A stretch of 64,000 nt of DNA from Gnetum montanum (Eukaryota > Streptophyta > Gnetopsida > Gnetales > Gnetaceae), in NCBI GenBank assembly GCA_015680685.1, contig MNCI01030902.1:588502-652501 (forward strand). Reading direction: 5' to 3'. The notes under the pieces are model-generated. The model saw nothing but the letters and a program-made list of their open reading frames with translations. It did no database searches and had not been told where the DNA came from. Below are positions 54,309-64,000 of this stretch, piece after piece (position 1 is the first letter of the stretch; each line of letters starts with the position of its first letter). The position numbers and the translations under genes were made by a program.

Positions 54309-57260
54309 ATGAATTCCACAACTATTGCTGCTAATACCTTCAACGTGGAGGTTTCCATCATGGTTCAAGACAACACTAGTGCTGAACAACCGCAGAACCC
54401 AATGCTGGAAACATGTCGATCCCTCAGGATCCAAAATTAGGGACCTGAGGGCTTGACCCAGCAACATGAGCACTACAGCTTCCTTTGTGCAAAGGTTCAG
54501 GCAAACCTGCCTTTGGATGTACATGAACTTGAAGATAAACATAGCTTCGAGTTCACTTACTGCAATGGGAAGGAATTTTTTCCCACTCCCAGTGTTTCCA
54601 TACCTTTAACATAGACAAACCAAAGGCTTCTAGACCAACTAATCCAGTTGGCTAGGCTTAGGGAGCAACAAGACATGGCGTCTAAACAAGATGATGCTTT
54701 TCAAGACGAACAGGAGGAACTCGATTTCCAATCCAACAAGGGAGGTCAAACCAACCTCGTTCTTGTCCCTCCTACCCAGTCCTTCTGGGCCAATCTGTTT
54801 TCTATCACTACTCCCTTTGTTATCATGCCTATGCTCCCATCGCCTGCAACTACAACCGCAATGGGTAGCCATGTCACCTTCCTAGCGTATCAATGCCCTT
54901 ATTCTCCTGTTTCATTTGTAGCAACTATGCCTCCACAAACTATTCAGTAGCCCATTCCTGTAGTGCATCACACACCAATCATGGCTACCCTTCCACATGT
55001 TCATACTATACCTTTTTTGCAATCTTATGCAACTTCCATGTCAATTCCTATGCTCACGTCTATTCCATCCATAGCGGCGAGCTTGCGCCCATCCACATGG
55101 TGGACCCCATGCACTTCTTCACCTATTCCACAACCATTGTAAATGTCTAATCATGTTCGCCCTTAGACCTACCAAATGCCACAAATGGTACAACCTAACA
55201 CAGGGCTATGTTCTGCTCGACCGGTGACACAAGCAACCTATGTGGTGGCTCAAACCGTGGTTGCTGCTCCAACAACACCACCTACCAGGTGGTGGATAGT
55301 GCAAGCAACACCTTTTGCAGGGGCTACCCCAATGGTATAGTTGATGGATCACACTATCACCCCCGCCATTCCACAAATGGAAACTGCCTCGATAGTTCCC
55401 TAACCGCCTACACTGTCACAGGGTTTTGATCAAGTATTCCAACTCATCTAGACCCTCACTAAGGAAATCAAACACCTCAAAGCTATTGGGTATGACACGG
55501 TACAAGTCATGGACTTTTACCAAGATAACCCCATCAGCCCTGCAATCCCTCTCTAACGTTACCCCCAGGGATGTCTCTCCCACACTTCACAAAGTACGAT
55601 GGGAAGGGAGATCTCAATGCACATCTAGTCACCTTTAGGTCTAAGTCTCTCCTATTGCAACAATGGTGGCACACAATTGTTTGTGTCTTTGCCATGTCCC
55701 TAGTTGAGAGAGCCTTAGATTGGTACCGTGCACTGCCACTCTCATCTATTTCAACTTTAGAAGAGCTTTTGACCCAGTTCATGATGCACTTTAAGTATAA
55801 CTTGAAGCCGGAGATCATGATAGACTAGTTGATGAGCATGAAGTAGAAGCCTCTGGAACCAATCTAGAAGTTCATCCAACATTGGAGTGTGACCCTTAAC
55901 AAAATCCGCGAGCCCATCACGGAAGCCCAATTGTTGGCCATCTTTAAGGGTGCAATGAATGACTTTATTAAGTCTAACCTATACTACCGCGCCCCTCACA
56001 CTCTTAGTCAAGCCTTTGCTTAGACTAAGAGTATACAGGATGTGGCTAAGGCAAGCAAGGACCCAGCCTACATGGCTTACAAAAGTACCTTCACAAAGAA
56101 GGACAAGGGTAAGGCCCCAAAAACAATAGTGGCCGCTGTGGCAACCGAGGCCAAGCCTAGACCTAGTAACAACGATAACAAGAGCAACAAAAAACCATTC
56201 GTACCCACAACTAACCCCATGCCCAAGTAGGGCAACATGTTGCAACCTCCAATTCCCACACCTGAGACATCTGCCCAACCCAAACCAAACTTTGAGTGTA
56301 AAGATCACTCAAAGTACATCCCACTGCCTCTCAAGCCTTCAAAACTTCTGAAGTAGCTATTGGTAGTGGGGCACATGCAATATAAGCAAATGTCGCAAGA
56401 AGCAATTAATAGATATCAACGCTATTGCGAGCTCCTTAGGAACCCCTCTTTGGCCCTACCCAATGAGCCCCCAGTCCCTAAGGGTTTCCAGCTAGATAAG
56501 TTTTTTGACTACCACCAATAGTGTAGTCACAACAAAGACTACTATCTAGCATTGCAGGATGACATCTAGAGATTAATCAACCAAGGAAAGCTGGTGTTGG
56601 ATGAAAGCAATCCAGTACGCCCTAAAAACCAATCTATGGATGTCTACATAGACCCCCTTAATGCCAAAAATGTTGATTACGTCATCAATGCCATTAGCAT
56701 TGACAGTGATCCTAGGTCATCACAGTAGCCATTCGTGGTCCATGTGGCTCAGCATAGTGCACCAGCACCACGAGTAGCTAATCAAAGCTCGCAATAGCCG
56801 TTTGTCCTAAGAGTCCCTCCACCAACATCCATCTCTACGTCACCTATTAGCGAAACCACGCTACTTCACCCACTAACATCGTTAGCTCCTTTCATCATTC
56901 ATGGGCCAACTCATTCAATAGTCCCCGCCCTCATAAAATAGCTGAACAACCTTCTTATCCTAAAAAATGAGAAGTGCATTTTTTAGGTGAGATGTCAAAG
57001 GGGAATGCCACCCAAGGCATTCCCAAGCCTACATCTTTACCCCCTACATCAATTCCTTCATCACCAAAAGATGAACGTTGCTATAACAACGTAGTCCATG
57101 CCACCCTACCAAAAAGGGTCTGAACCTAGATCTGAAATTGCCCCTCCTCGGGAAATTCATCTTTTGGGATGAATTGAGGAGGAGGAAAATGTTAAATAGG
57201 GGGGTGGCCAAGACCTTTTGGATTCCCTCACTCAGTTCAAGCAAGCTCTAAAATAGAAGA
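54309..57260 (+). pseudogene. Gag of element D (broken, stops nearly all TAG)
   Basis: ATG 54309 starts a leader homologous to C. The core is at 55571-55828 (HFTKYDGKGDLNAHLVTF, FKYNLKPEIM) and continues through NDFIKSNLYYRAP, a Lys-rich part, and a decayed zinc-knuckle block (FDYHQ...CSHNKDYY). One reading frame is kept from 54309 to about 55550, then, after a 1-base shift, another from 55571 to about 57000. In-frame stops are TAG at 18 places and TAA at two (55140, 55401). Many TAGs stand where C has a Gln codon, for example 56354 and 56021. Confidence 0.85.
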
Positions 57261-57283
57261 AAACTACACTGAGCCTATACGAC

Positions 57284-58100
57284 TTGATCATGACATCTGT
57301 CTCCCATTGTGAGGCTCTGATTTGCATGTTGACAGTGATTCCGATCAATGAAGACATGCTAGCAGAAGAGGAAGTGATCCACTCGGTCATACTTCCATCT
57401 GCACCTGCAGAGCTTGAGCCATCCCAATTAAATCTCAGTGATGACACCATTAGGGGAGATCCCGAAAGGGGTCAAGTGACCACAGCACCCCTTTTCATCA
57501 TAATTCAGGTTGTCCAACACCAGATCCGAAGGGTACATATTGATGATGGGGCTGCTACAAATGTCATCCCTTTCTCTATCGTGGAAAAGTTGGGCTTGGT
57601 CAACTAGATCAAACCCACATCAACATTGTGTCTAAGGTCATTCAATGGGGCACGTGTCCTAGTGAAAGGCATAGTTCACATAGACTTCGTAGCAAGGGAC
57701 CAGTTCCCCATAAATGCAACGTTCATCGTGGTTGAGGAAATGCTTGGGTTTAACCTTATCCTAGGGAGATCATGATTAGCACAACTCAGGGTTGTCTCCT
57801 CACCTATACACCAAGAAATCCACTTACCATATGTAGGCAGGGAAGTGGTGATCGATGGTGACGAAGTAGCAGTCTAAGCTATCAGTAACATGGACATGGA
57901 GTAGGGTTTAGAGGTCGTAACCTCTGAGAATGAAGCACCCACTCACGCACATGTTGAACATCTAACAAGAGAATTAGCTCAGTAACTCTGTTACCAAAAC
58001 AAAAGTGCATGGGTTGAGTTGCCCTTCCAAGCAGGAGACAATGACGTGAATGAGGGCCCTGGTGAAATGCCTCGGCCTTACGTTCCAATCAACCCATGAT
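57284..58100 (+). pseudogene. Protease region of element D (broken)
   Basis: The linker block MTSVSHCEALICMLTVIPIN is followed by the protease active site IDDGAATNVIPFSIVEKLGL and, after TAG 57606, by FNLILGRS and an AQLRVVSSPIHQEIHLPY segment. The D-D-G motif is as in B. The tail matches the acidic tail of C. Several later stops are present. Confidence 0.82.
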
Positions 58101-58210
58101 GGATCAAGAGGTAGCGTAGCAACTCCACTACTTCCTACCTAGTTGACATCCCTTGTACATTTATCACTTTTTTCTTTGTTAACATACCATCCTTTTGGCA
58201 TGCTATGCTA

Positions 58211-58445
58211 TGACTTGAAATGGCCTAAAACTATGTTACACTATGGCTTGAAATGGCCTAAAACTATGCTACGCAATGGCCTGAAATGGCCTAAAACTAG
58301 CATAAGTTACCAGTTAGCTTTTGTTCAAATTTTTAACGTATCATCTCTTTGGCATGTTATGCAAAGGCCTAAAATGGCCTAAAACTAGCAATGGCCCGAA
58401 ACGGCCTAAAACTAGCAATGGCTTGAAATGGCCTAAAACTAACAC
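58211..58445 (+). repeat. AAACTA tandem repeats between protease and antisense gene of D
   Basis: Seven or eight units of about 30 bp contain TGGCCTGAAATGGCCTAAAA then CTA, partly in regular tandem. They hold the same position as 38560-38850 in C. Confidence 0.8.
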
Positions 58446-58619
58446 ATGAAACCATGAACATTTTATACAAAATGTAGCACGTATGCAATGCATAAGTTAG
58501 TGCAAAATCAATTTTTGTTTTACAAAATCCTCTTTGCTTTATTCAAAACTGCTTTCTTTTAACAATGTTTGCAAAATTTGTTGCAAAAATTTTAATTTTT
58601 TTTTAAAAATCCCATGCTA

Positions 58620-61600
58620 TCATGGGTTTTCTTTGTTTGCATCATCTTTGCCATTCATTCCTGCATCATTGCCTTTTGCATCACCTTCCCCTGCATCACC
58701 CTCTGCCAGTTCTTCATTCCCTCCCTCTATGGGCCCTGCACCCTCATCTAGAGCCTGCATCGCAGGAGTGAAGCAATCAACTAGGGCAACAAACGCAAAC
58801 TACAATAGAGCATAAGCATTAACATGGTAAAAAGTGACTAACCTAAGAAGGGCATGCATCCGTCTCAAAGGGTAACAGGTCTAACTAGACCCGAGGTGAT
58901 GCCAGACCTCCTCTACCATGATGTCCATCCAACACTTGTTTCTTGGTTCAGCATCCACAATAGCTCTCTCCCTTTCGACGGGTGTCCACCTTGGTGGTCC
59001 TGGGGAAAAGGACATGGTTGTGGTCTCTCCTGTGGAAAGGTCAAATTTCAAGTCAAGAGATTCTGTAACCTTTACCTGCTCTTTGAACTTGGCATAGGCC
59101 TCAGAAGCATCGATGGCCTTTACGAATGCTTTATATGTAAATGCCTCCATAGCAGTGTCCCTATACAGTTTACAATGGGTGGCATTTTTGCATTTATACA
59201 TATGTTTATGGTTTCTCTGGGACTACCCCCATTCATAAACCTTGGCGCTGAAGTCTTTCAGGTCCTGACACTTCTAGGCTAGCAAGCCCATTTGCATCTG
59301 CTATTCGATTATTTCGTGCGTGGATTCAACATTCTAACGTGCGACTATCCAAAATATGGCATAGTCTATTATAACCATGTGCCAGTCCTCATTATTTGTA
59401 TCATGGGCTATGAGGAACTCATTCCTTGACTTGAGATCCTCCACCTCGGTGACCAGGTCAACCTCTCTTTGCTCAGCTCTTTGGACCTATTTCCATAGGT
59501 CCTCGTTGATGTGCTTATACTCCCACAAGGAGTGTGCTGAGTGCAAAACACATTTGCAAGCCTCGTTGTATGCACGATGAGACACCTCGATCACGTCAGG
59601 TTGGAATGTAGGCATGACACTGACTTTCAAAGGCCGTGCTAGGTCCCATTTGAGTTGAGAGGCTACCATGACACAAAGAGCATAACAATCACATTAGCAT
59701 AGCAAGATTAGCAAACTCATGAAATTCTAGCATAACAACATGAGAGCATCTAACACTACTACTTACCCGTGTCAGGGTCTGCTTGCTGAAGGTAGTTGAA
59801 CATGTCATCAACAATTCCTTGCACGAACATAAACTTGTTAGAGATCTTGGCCCACAACTCCGCATGAATCAAAGAGGGTCCTGCAGCATCAACAGTAGCA
59901 TTTGTTACATAACTAAGCATATTAACAATGGCCGAAATGAACTATGATAAGGTAGACATATTTCCAAACTCACCAGTGTCTAGTTGCGGTCTCCCTTCTT
60001 GCTGATGTAAGACGATGGTGGTAGCCTTGGCAGAAGGCCCTGCCAAGTCTGCACAAGCCTCTTCTTCATGTGCTGATTCCTTTCCCTTGGAAAGACTAGC
60101 GCCCCTTTTATTCAAGGAAGACTCTACTTTGTCTCCAAAGGTGCCCTCCTTGTTGGTAGGAGGATTCTCTCTAATGACAAGAGCCCTTGCCTTAGCGACA
60201 AGAGCTCCTTTATTCTTAACTGTGGCCCTCTCCTCTGAGACTGGGGCCTCTGTGTCTTTATTTGTCACCCCCACCTTAGGGGCCGACACCTCTTCATTGC
60301 CTTCTTCTTCTTCTTCTTCTTCCTCTGCCAACAAAGAAACTTGTTTGTATTAGCACAAAACAAGTTAGCCTAAAGCAAGTGCTACGCTACGCTATGCCAC
60401 TTAGCATAGCATAACGTAGTAGATAATGAAAAATTAAGAATTGAACAAAAGTGTTTACCAATGGGGGGTTGCATCCTCTGTAGTTTAAGCTGTAATCTTC
60501 GCCCCTCCTCTTCCTCCATGTGAAGGGTTTCCTTAGCTGGAGGAGGCCTCTTCTACTACAATGTTTTGGACATAGTCTCAACTATGAGATGTTCCCCCTG
60601 CGACATGCTACCAGCTACAGTAGGGGGTGTCTCTCCTATGCTGTCTTGGCCATGAACATTGTGAGCAACCCAATCCTTAGTCATCACAAAGAATAACTCC
60701 CCAATTATTTTGGGGGGATCTTGGGCTCATGTGGTCTAGAGGATCTAGCAAATCCATGGTTTAGAAATCTAGTTGCAATTTCTCATGACCTAGGATCCAT
60801 TCTCTTGAACCACTAGAAACTCCACAAAGTGCTTTAGACAGCCTATGTAGAAGGCATAATGTATGTTGGAACACGACTTTGATTTTTGGTAGTGTCCCAA
60901 AATTTCAGCCTACAAGCCTTTACATAGAAAGCAAGCCCAGTTGTAACAAGCCCTGTCTTCCATGATCTCATGCATTATCTAGGCCTTCTCAAGCCCTAGG
61001 ACCTTCCCTTGGGTAAGAAGCTGGGGAAATGCACAAGCGCAGAAGATAGGATAAATCTCCTTAATGGGCCCATCTTTAAGCATCTCCATGGGAAGCCCCT
61101 TTTGCTCCTTGGCAATCCCCAACCACTCCTAAATATCCTTCTTCTGAAGGATTAGCTCCTTCTTTCCCTTCGACCCTATGAGAACACCATTAGCAGGAAC
61201 ACCGAACAGGTCCACAAAGAGCTGGTCATTGATTTCAATGATCACCCGCACATCCCGCATGTGCATGTGGAAGCAGCTCATCTTTTCAGAAAATAAGTTG
61301 ACTAGGGAGAGCATTTCAGCATTAGGAACACTTGAATTCGGGGCCAAGAATAGATCCACAAGCCCATACCAAGGAATCTGAAAATGCATGGTTTATCCAC
61401 TGTTGGCTCGGTTCTACTTCATTGTATTTGAAGTCGATGTTTGCCCCCTGTGTCTCGGCAGTTACCACGATCACCTCCTAGGGCTTCTTTGCCCTACAAC
61501 AGTTTCACAGAAACATTTACCATAAAAATGCAAAAAATGCAAAGATTGGAAAGGAACTTAAGCATGCGACACTTACTGTTCGTCCTACCAGGTCTATATG

Positions 61601-63043
61601 GTAACAGGAATGATAAAAGTTCAACCGTGATCGATTTGAAGGATTATACCCACTCCTCATCCAGCCAATCATGCCCCTTGCACTAATCATAGAGAATGCA
61701 ATATAGGCCTGGGTAGGTGTGGTATTCACCCCCGCATTGACCAATCATGCCTGCCCACAGGTTCTCAGTAGAAGAGAACTCCTGTAGGGCTATCTATGTT
61801 GTGGCCAGTAGACCTGGACGGTCATGAACTTCATCCTTGTTGATGAAGAATGTGGTAACAAACATGCACTATTAGCATTATGCCAATATGGCTAGCGTTG
61901 CATAAACACAGTAGAACAATGTTGCAAAACTCACCCGCTAGCATAGTAGATAGTTCCCTGAGGGTTCTAGAAGCATGTTGTCATAAAACGTGCAAGGAAT
62001 AGTGTGTTGTAATGGTGGTAACAACTATACTCAGCCATCTCCCAAATCTAGGCCAAACACCTTAACCCTATTAGCTACTGACTGGTTCCTTCTCCATGCC
62101 TACTCATGATTACCCCATTGATCAGAAACCTCAAAATGCCTCGACTTGCCCTAGGAAATATGGCTTCTATTATGTTGGCCGCCTCCTCCTCCTCTAGGGA
62201 TGACCAAACAATCATATTGAAGTCGTCGAGGAGGAATTGTAAGAAGTCTTGTGCCCCTTTCCTAAACTAGACCCCCCTCTCTCCCACATGTATCTAGGGA
62301 GGAGGAGCATTGGCCATAGGTTTTCTCACATGACACAGGACCCCTCTAATTTCTAAATCAATCATGATTGGCCTTAGCCCCATCCTACACAACGCGACTA
62401 GCAAGTGTTAGCATCATGTCTAAGTGCAATACACACGCAACGTAGAAATACGTAGCAATCCACACATATAGTGTAACATAACCCTATTTTTGCACATAGC
62501 ATAGCGAGAACATGAAAGCATTAGCATAGCAAAAATAGCCTAGCATAGCAACAGAGCAATTAACCTTGACAGGGTGACTAACAATATGCCCTAACAGAAC
62601 ACATGTCACACTCTCACATCATGCATGGCCCAACCCTCCTCAGGGTCCTACATCATGCCTTTCGAAGGTCAAGTAATTTAAATTGCGTGAACCCTCGTAG
62701 TTATAATGACCGCAGCGGTGGCGCTTTAAGTGACCTTGCATGCAATGATGGCGTAACGATTATGCACTCGCTGCAACCGAGACGAAAATAGTGATGATGC
62801 AAATGCCAAGACAACGCAACAACAAAAAATGCAAATGGAACTAGGATGCAAAATGAAAGCAGAGAATAACGGAAGAAAAAAATGATAACACAATCGAGAA
62901 AAAATAGAGGGAGCATAATAGCCTACCATGTCAATGGCGTGTCCTTCCACGCCATGACATGCGCTTGTGTCATGCACCCTAGGGTTTGCTTCACCTCCTT
63001 GACCTTTGCAAGTGCCAAATTTATGTGTTCCTTTGTTGGATCC
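58620..63043 (-). pseudogene. Antisense multi-exon passenger gene of element D
   Basis: My exon model on the minus strand: exon 1 from ATG 63043 (MDPTKEHINLALAKVKEVKQ), donor GTAGGC at about 62930; exon 2 62384-61935 (450 bp, donor GTGAGT); exon 3 61868-61577 (292 bp, donor GTAAGT); exon 4 from about 61460 with DQLFVDLFGVPANGV; an exon ending at 60459 (donor GTAAAC); acidic exon 60324-59974 (donor GTGAGT); exon 59880-59767 (WAKISNKFMFVQGIVDD, donor GTAAGT); exon 59662 to about 58840 (RAYNEACKCVLHSAHSLWEY, then PGPPRWTPVERERA); last acidic exon 58754-58620. Joining 59767 to 59662 keeps the frame. It has stops and a shift in exon 4, so it is decayed. Function unknown apart from the FCP1-like exon 2. 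Confidence 0.7.
61935..62384 (-). pseudogene. FCP1-like domain, exon 2 of the antisense gene of D
   Basis: The exon reads MGLRPIMIDLEIRGVLCHV, then AQDFLQFLLDDFNMIVWSSL and, near the end, CYHHYNTLFLARFMTTCF followed by NPQGTIYYASG. It aligns along its length with exon 2 of C, and both end at the same splice position after YYA(G/S)G. Three internal stops are present. As in C, the residues expected to be catalytic Asp in FCP1-like enzymes are replaced. Confidence 0.55.
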
Positions 63044-63194
63044 ATTGTCCTACTTGCAAACTTATTTTCCTTGTCGTTGTGCAGAAAACCGCCTTGCTCA
63101 CTATTAGCACAATTGCTCCAAACTTGCCTTGTGCTCCGAATATGGGCTCTGCGCTCTTACAGTGAGAATGAAAAGATTACCAAGGTTTAATCCC

Positions 63195-63203
63195 TATTTA
63201 TGT
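63195..63203 (-). promoter_or_regulatory. TATA-like box upstream of the antisense gene of D
   Basis: The minus strand reads CATAAATAGGG about 150 bases upstream of ATG 63043, parallel to the box in C. Confidence 0.35.
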
Positions 63204-63379
63204 CCGTAATGGTAAAAAAGGAAAACTTGCGGCTCTCTCTCTCCATTTAATGCAGAGTACGTTGTACAGCGTAGCATGCTCGCCACGACATCATAGCACT
63301 ATTAGGATTAAAACCTTGACATGCTTCAAGTTGATTACTTGCTTTCCCAAAAAACAAAAAAAAAACATATTTTCGATTA

Positions 63380-63510
63380 TCCTGGTCTGGAAAGACCTTA
63401 AACTAGCAATCGTAGCATAGTTGCGCTTTTATTGGTCCAAAAAGACCTTAAACTAGCAAACTCCAGCATAGTTGCAACTTTTGCGGTCTAAAAAGAACTT
63501 AAACTAGCAT
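63380..63510 (+). repeat. AAACTAGCA repeats between antisense gene and RT of D
   Basis: Three units of about 55-60 bp with AAAGACCTTAAACTAGCAA and a GCATAGTTGC block. They hold the same position as the repeats at 43550-43800 in C. Confidence 0.75.
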
Positions 63511-64000
63511 GTTTCAATCTATTATACATTTGTAGTCTGCAATGACACTCATGTTTTTTTCATTGGCAGTTTTACATTTTCTCCTTAGTAGTTTCACATT
63601 GTCATGTTGACAGTTTACATTTTACCTAATAGCAGCTCTACATATCCATGCCATAATGGTCTTCCATGACTTTAAATTGGAAAAATTTTAATCTCTACAT
63701 CATACATTTCATCATTTCTTTGCAAGTATTTGTTATACACGATTAATACTAACAGGTGCCTCTTAACTAGGGCTTCATCTCATTTTTACAGGTTAAGCAA
63801 AAATGTAAAGCCATTGCAAACTCTCCACACCTTTAGCCCTAGCAGGTCCACATGGCAAGCTCACGAGATAATTGAACCCAGACCTAATCGACTAGGGGTC
63901 AACCATAGCTAGCACCATAGCATCTTTAGAAGCATCCCCAAACTAGCTCGAGCACCTAGTTCGAACCCTAGATTTAGAGGTCAGGGATGTAGCTGAAGAC
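63511..64000 (+). other. Leader of the RT region of element D, cut by window edge
   Basis: From about 63790 the sequence follows 43880-44090 of C (for example AGCAGGTCCACATGGCAAG against ACAGGGCCACATGGAAAG). The RT domain itself would begin just past 64000. A candidate acceptor (CATTTTTACAG, 63781-63791) is at the same place as in C. Confidence 0.65.

Larger units (their letters stand above)
50961..64000 (+). mobile_element. Element D: Tat/Ogre-like LTR retrotransposon, runs off the right edge
   Basis: It has a 5' LTR (split by solo LTR S), a PBS candidate, gag, protease, a minus-strand multi-exon gene, and the leader of RT at the edge (63890-64000 matches 43990-44090 of C). The order equals that of C. 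The left target duplication would be ATGGG (50956-50960); the right one is not in the window. The element is broken by stops. Confidence 0.88.

Noticed and set aside
60015-60353. Plus-strand 112-codon Ser/Leu/Ala-rich frame
   Set aside because: It is the complement of the Glu/Ala-rich exon of the antisense gene, which has the splice sites and a homologue in C.

Overview
The window is a stack of nested, decayed LTR retrotransposons from a plant nuclear genome. I could not find an intact host gene, tRNA, rRNA or CRISPR. Plant origin is supported by two Ty3/gypsy lineages found only in plants: an Athila-like group (minus strand here, primer-binding site close to the tRNA-Asp type, FMDDFS-type reverse transcriptase) and a Tat/Ogre-like group (plus strand here, two RNase H domains, long proline-rich gag leader). 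The species cannot be named from this sequence; the density of nesting suggests a large genome.

Layout from left to right. Element A (1-19329, minus, Athila-like) is cut by the window edge inside its 3' LTR. It carries broken integrase, RNase H, RT, protease and gag, and its gag is split by element B (8332-17770, plus, Tat-like) with the perfect target duplication ATGAT. A itself sits in the gag region of another Athila-like element, F (19330-about 21016). After a 2.5 kb stretch I cannot assign come minus-strand Athila-like fragments: gag plus partial LTR (G, 23541-24335), a plant-transposon-like ORF and a pol region (H, 24336-30145), and element E (30146-33137 and 50121-50960). E was split twice. 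Element C (33143-50115, plus, Tat-like) has the perfect target duplication CTAGG. Element D (from 50961 past the right edge, plus, Tat-like) landed inside E's integrase. D's 5' LTR in turn holds a solo LTR, S (51511-52850).

The most interesting signal is in elements C and D. Between protease and RT, each carries a multi-exon gene on the strand opposite to gag-pol (43297 down to 39044 in C, 63043 down to 58620 in D). The two copies share exon order, GT-AG splice sites, near-identical exon lengths (449 and 450 bp for exon 2, 298 and 292 bp for exon 3), a TATA-like box about 130-160 bp upstream of the ATG, and an acidic last exon. Exon 2 resembles plant FCP1-like (NIF/HAD) phosphatase domains, but the catalytic aspartates look lost. 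Introns of an antisense gene are not spliced from the sense genomic RNA, which would let an intron-containing passenger survive retrotransposition. The cassette also lies between candidate sense-strand splice sites (38399/38400 and 43880/43881), in the place where Ogre elements have their PR-RT intron.

Element B looks like a deletion derivative of the same family: it keeps gag and protease but has lost the antisense gene, RT, RNase H and integrase, and in their place has arrays of short AAACTAG-type repeats, including 13 units of 37-38 bp. All elements are decayed by stops and frameshifts. In D's gag the in-frame stops are almost all TAG. A single N at 10020 flanked by two identical 70-bp copies is probably an assembly join error.
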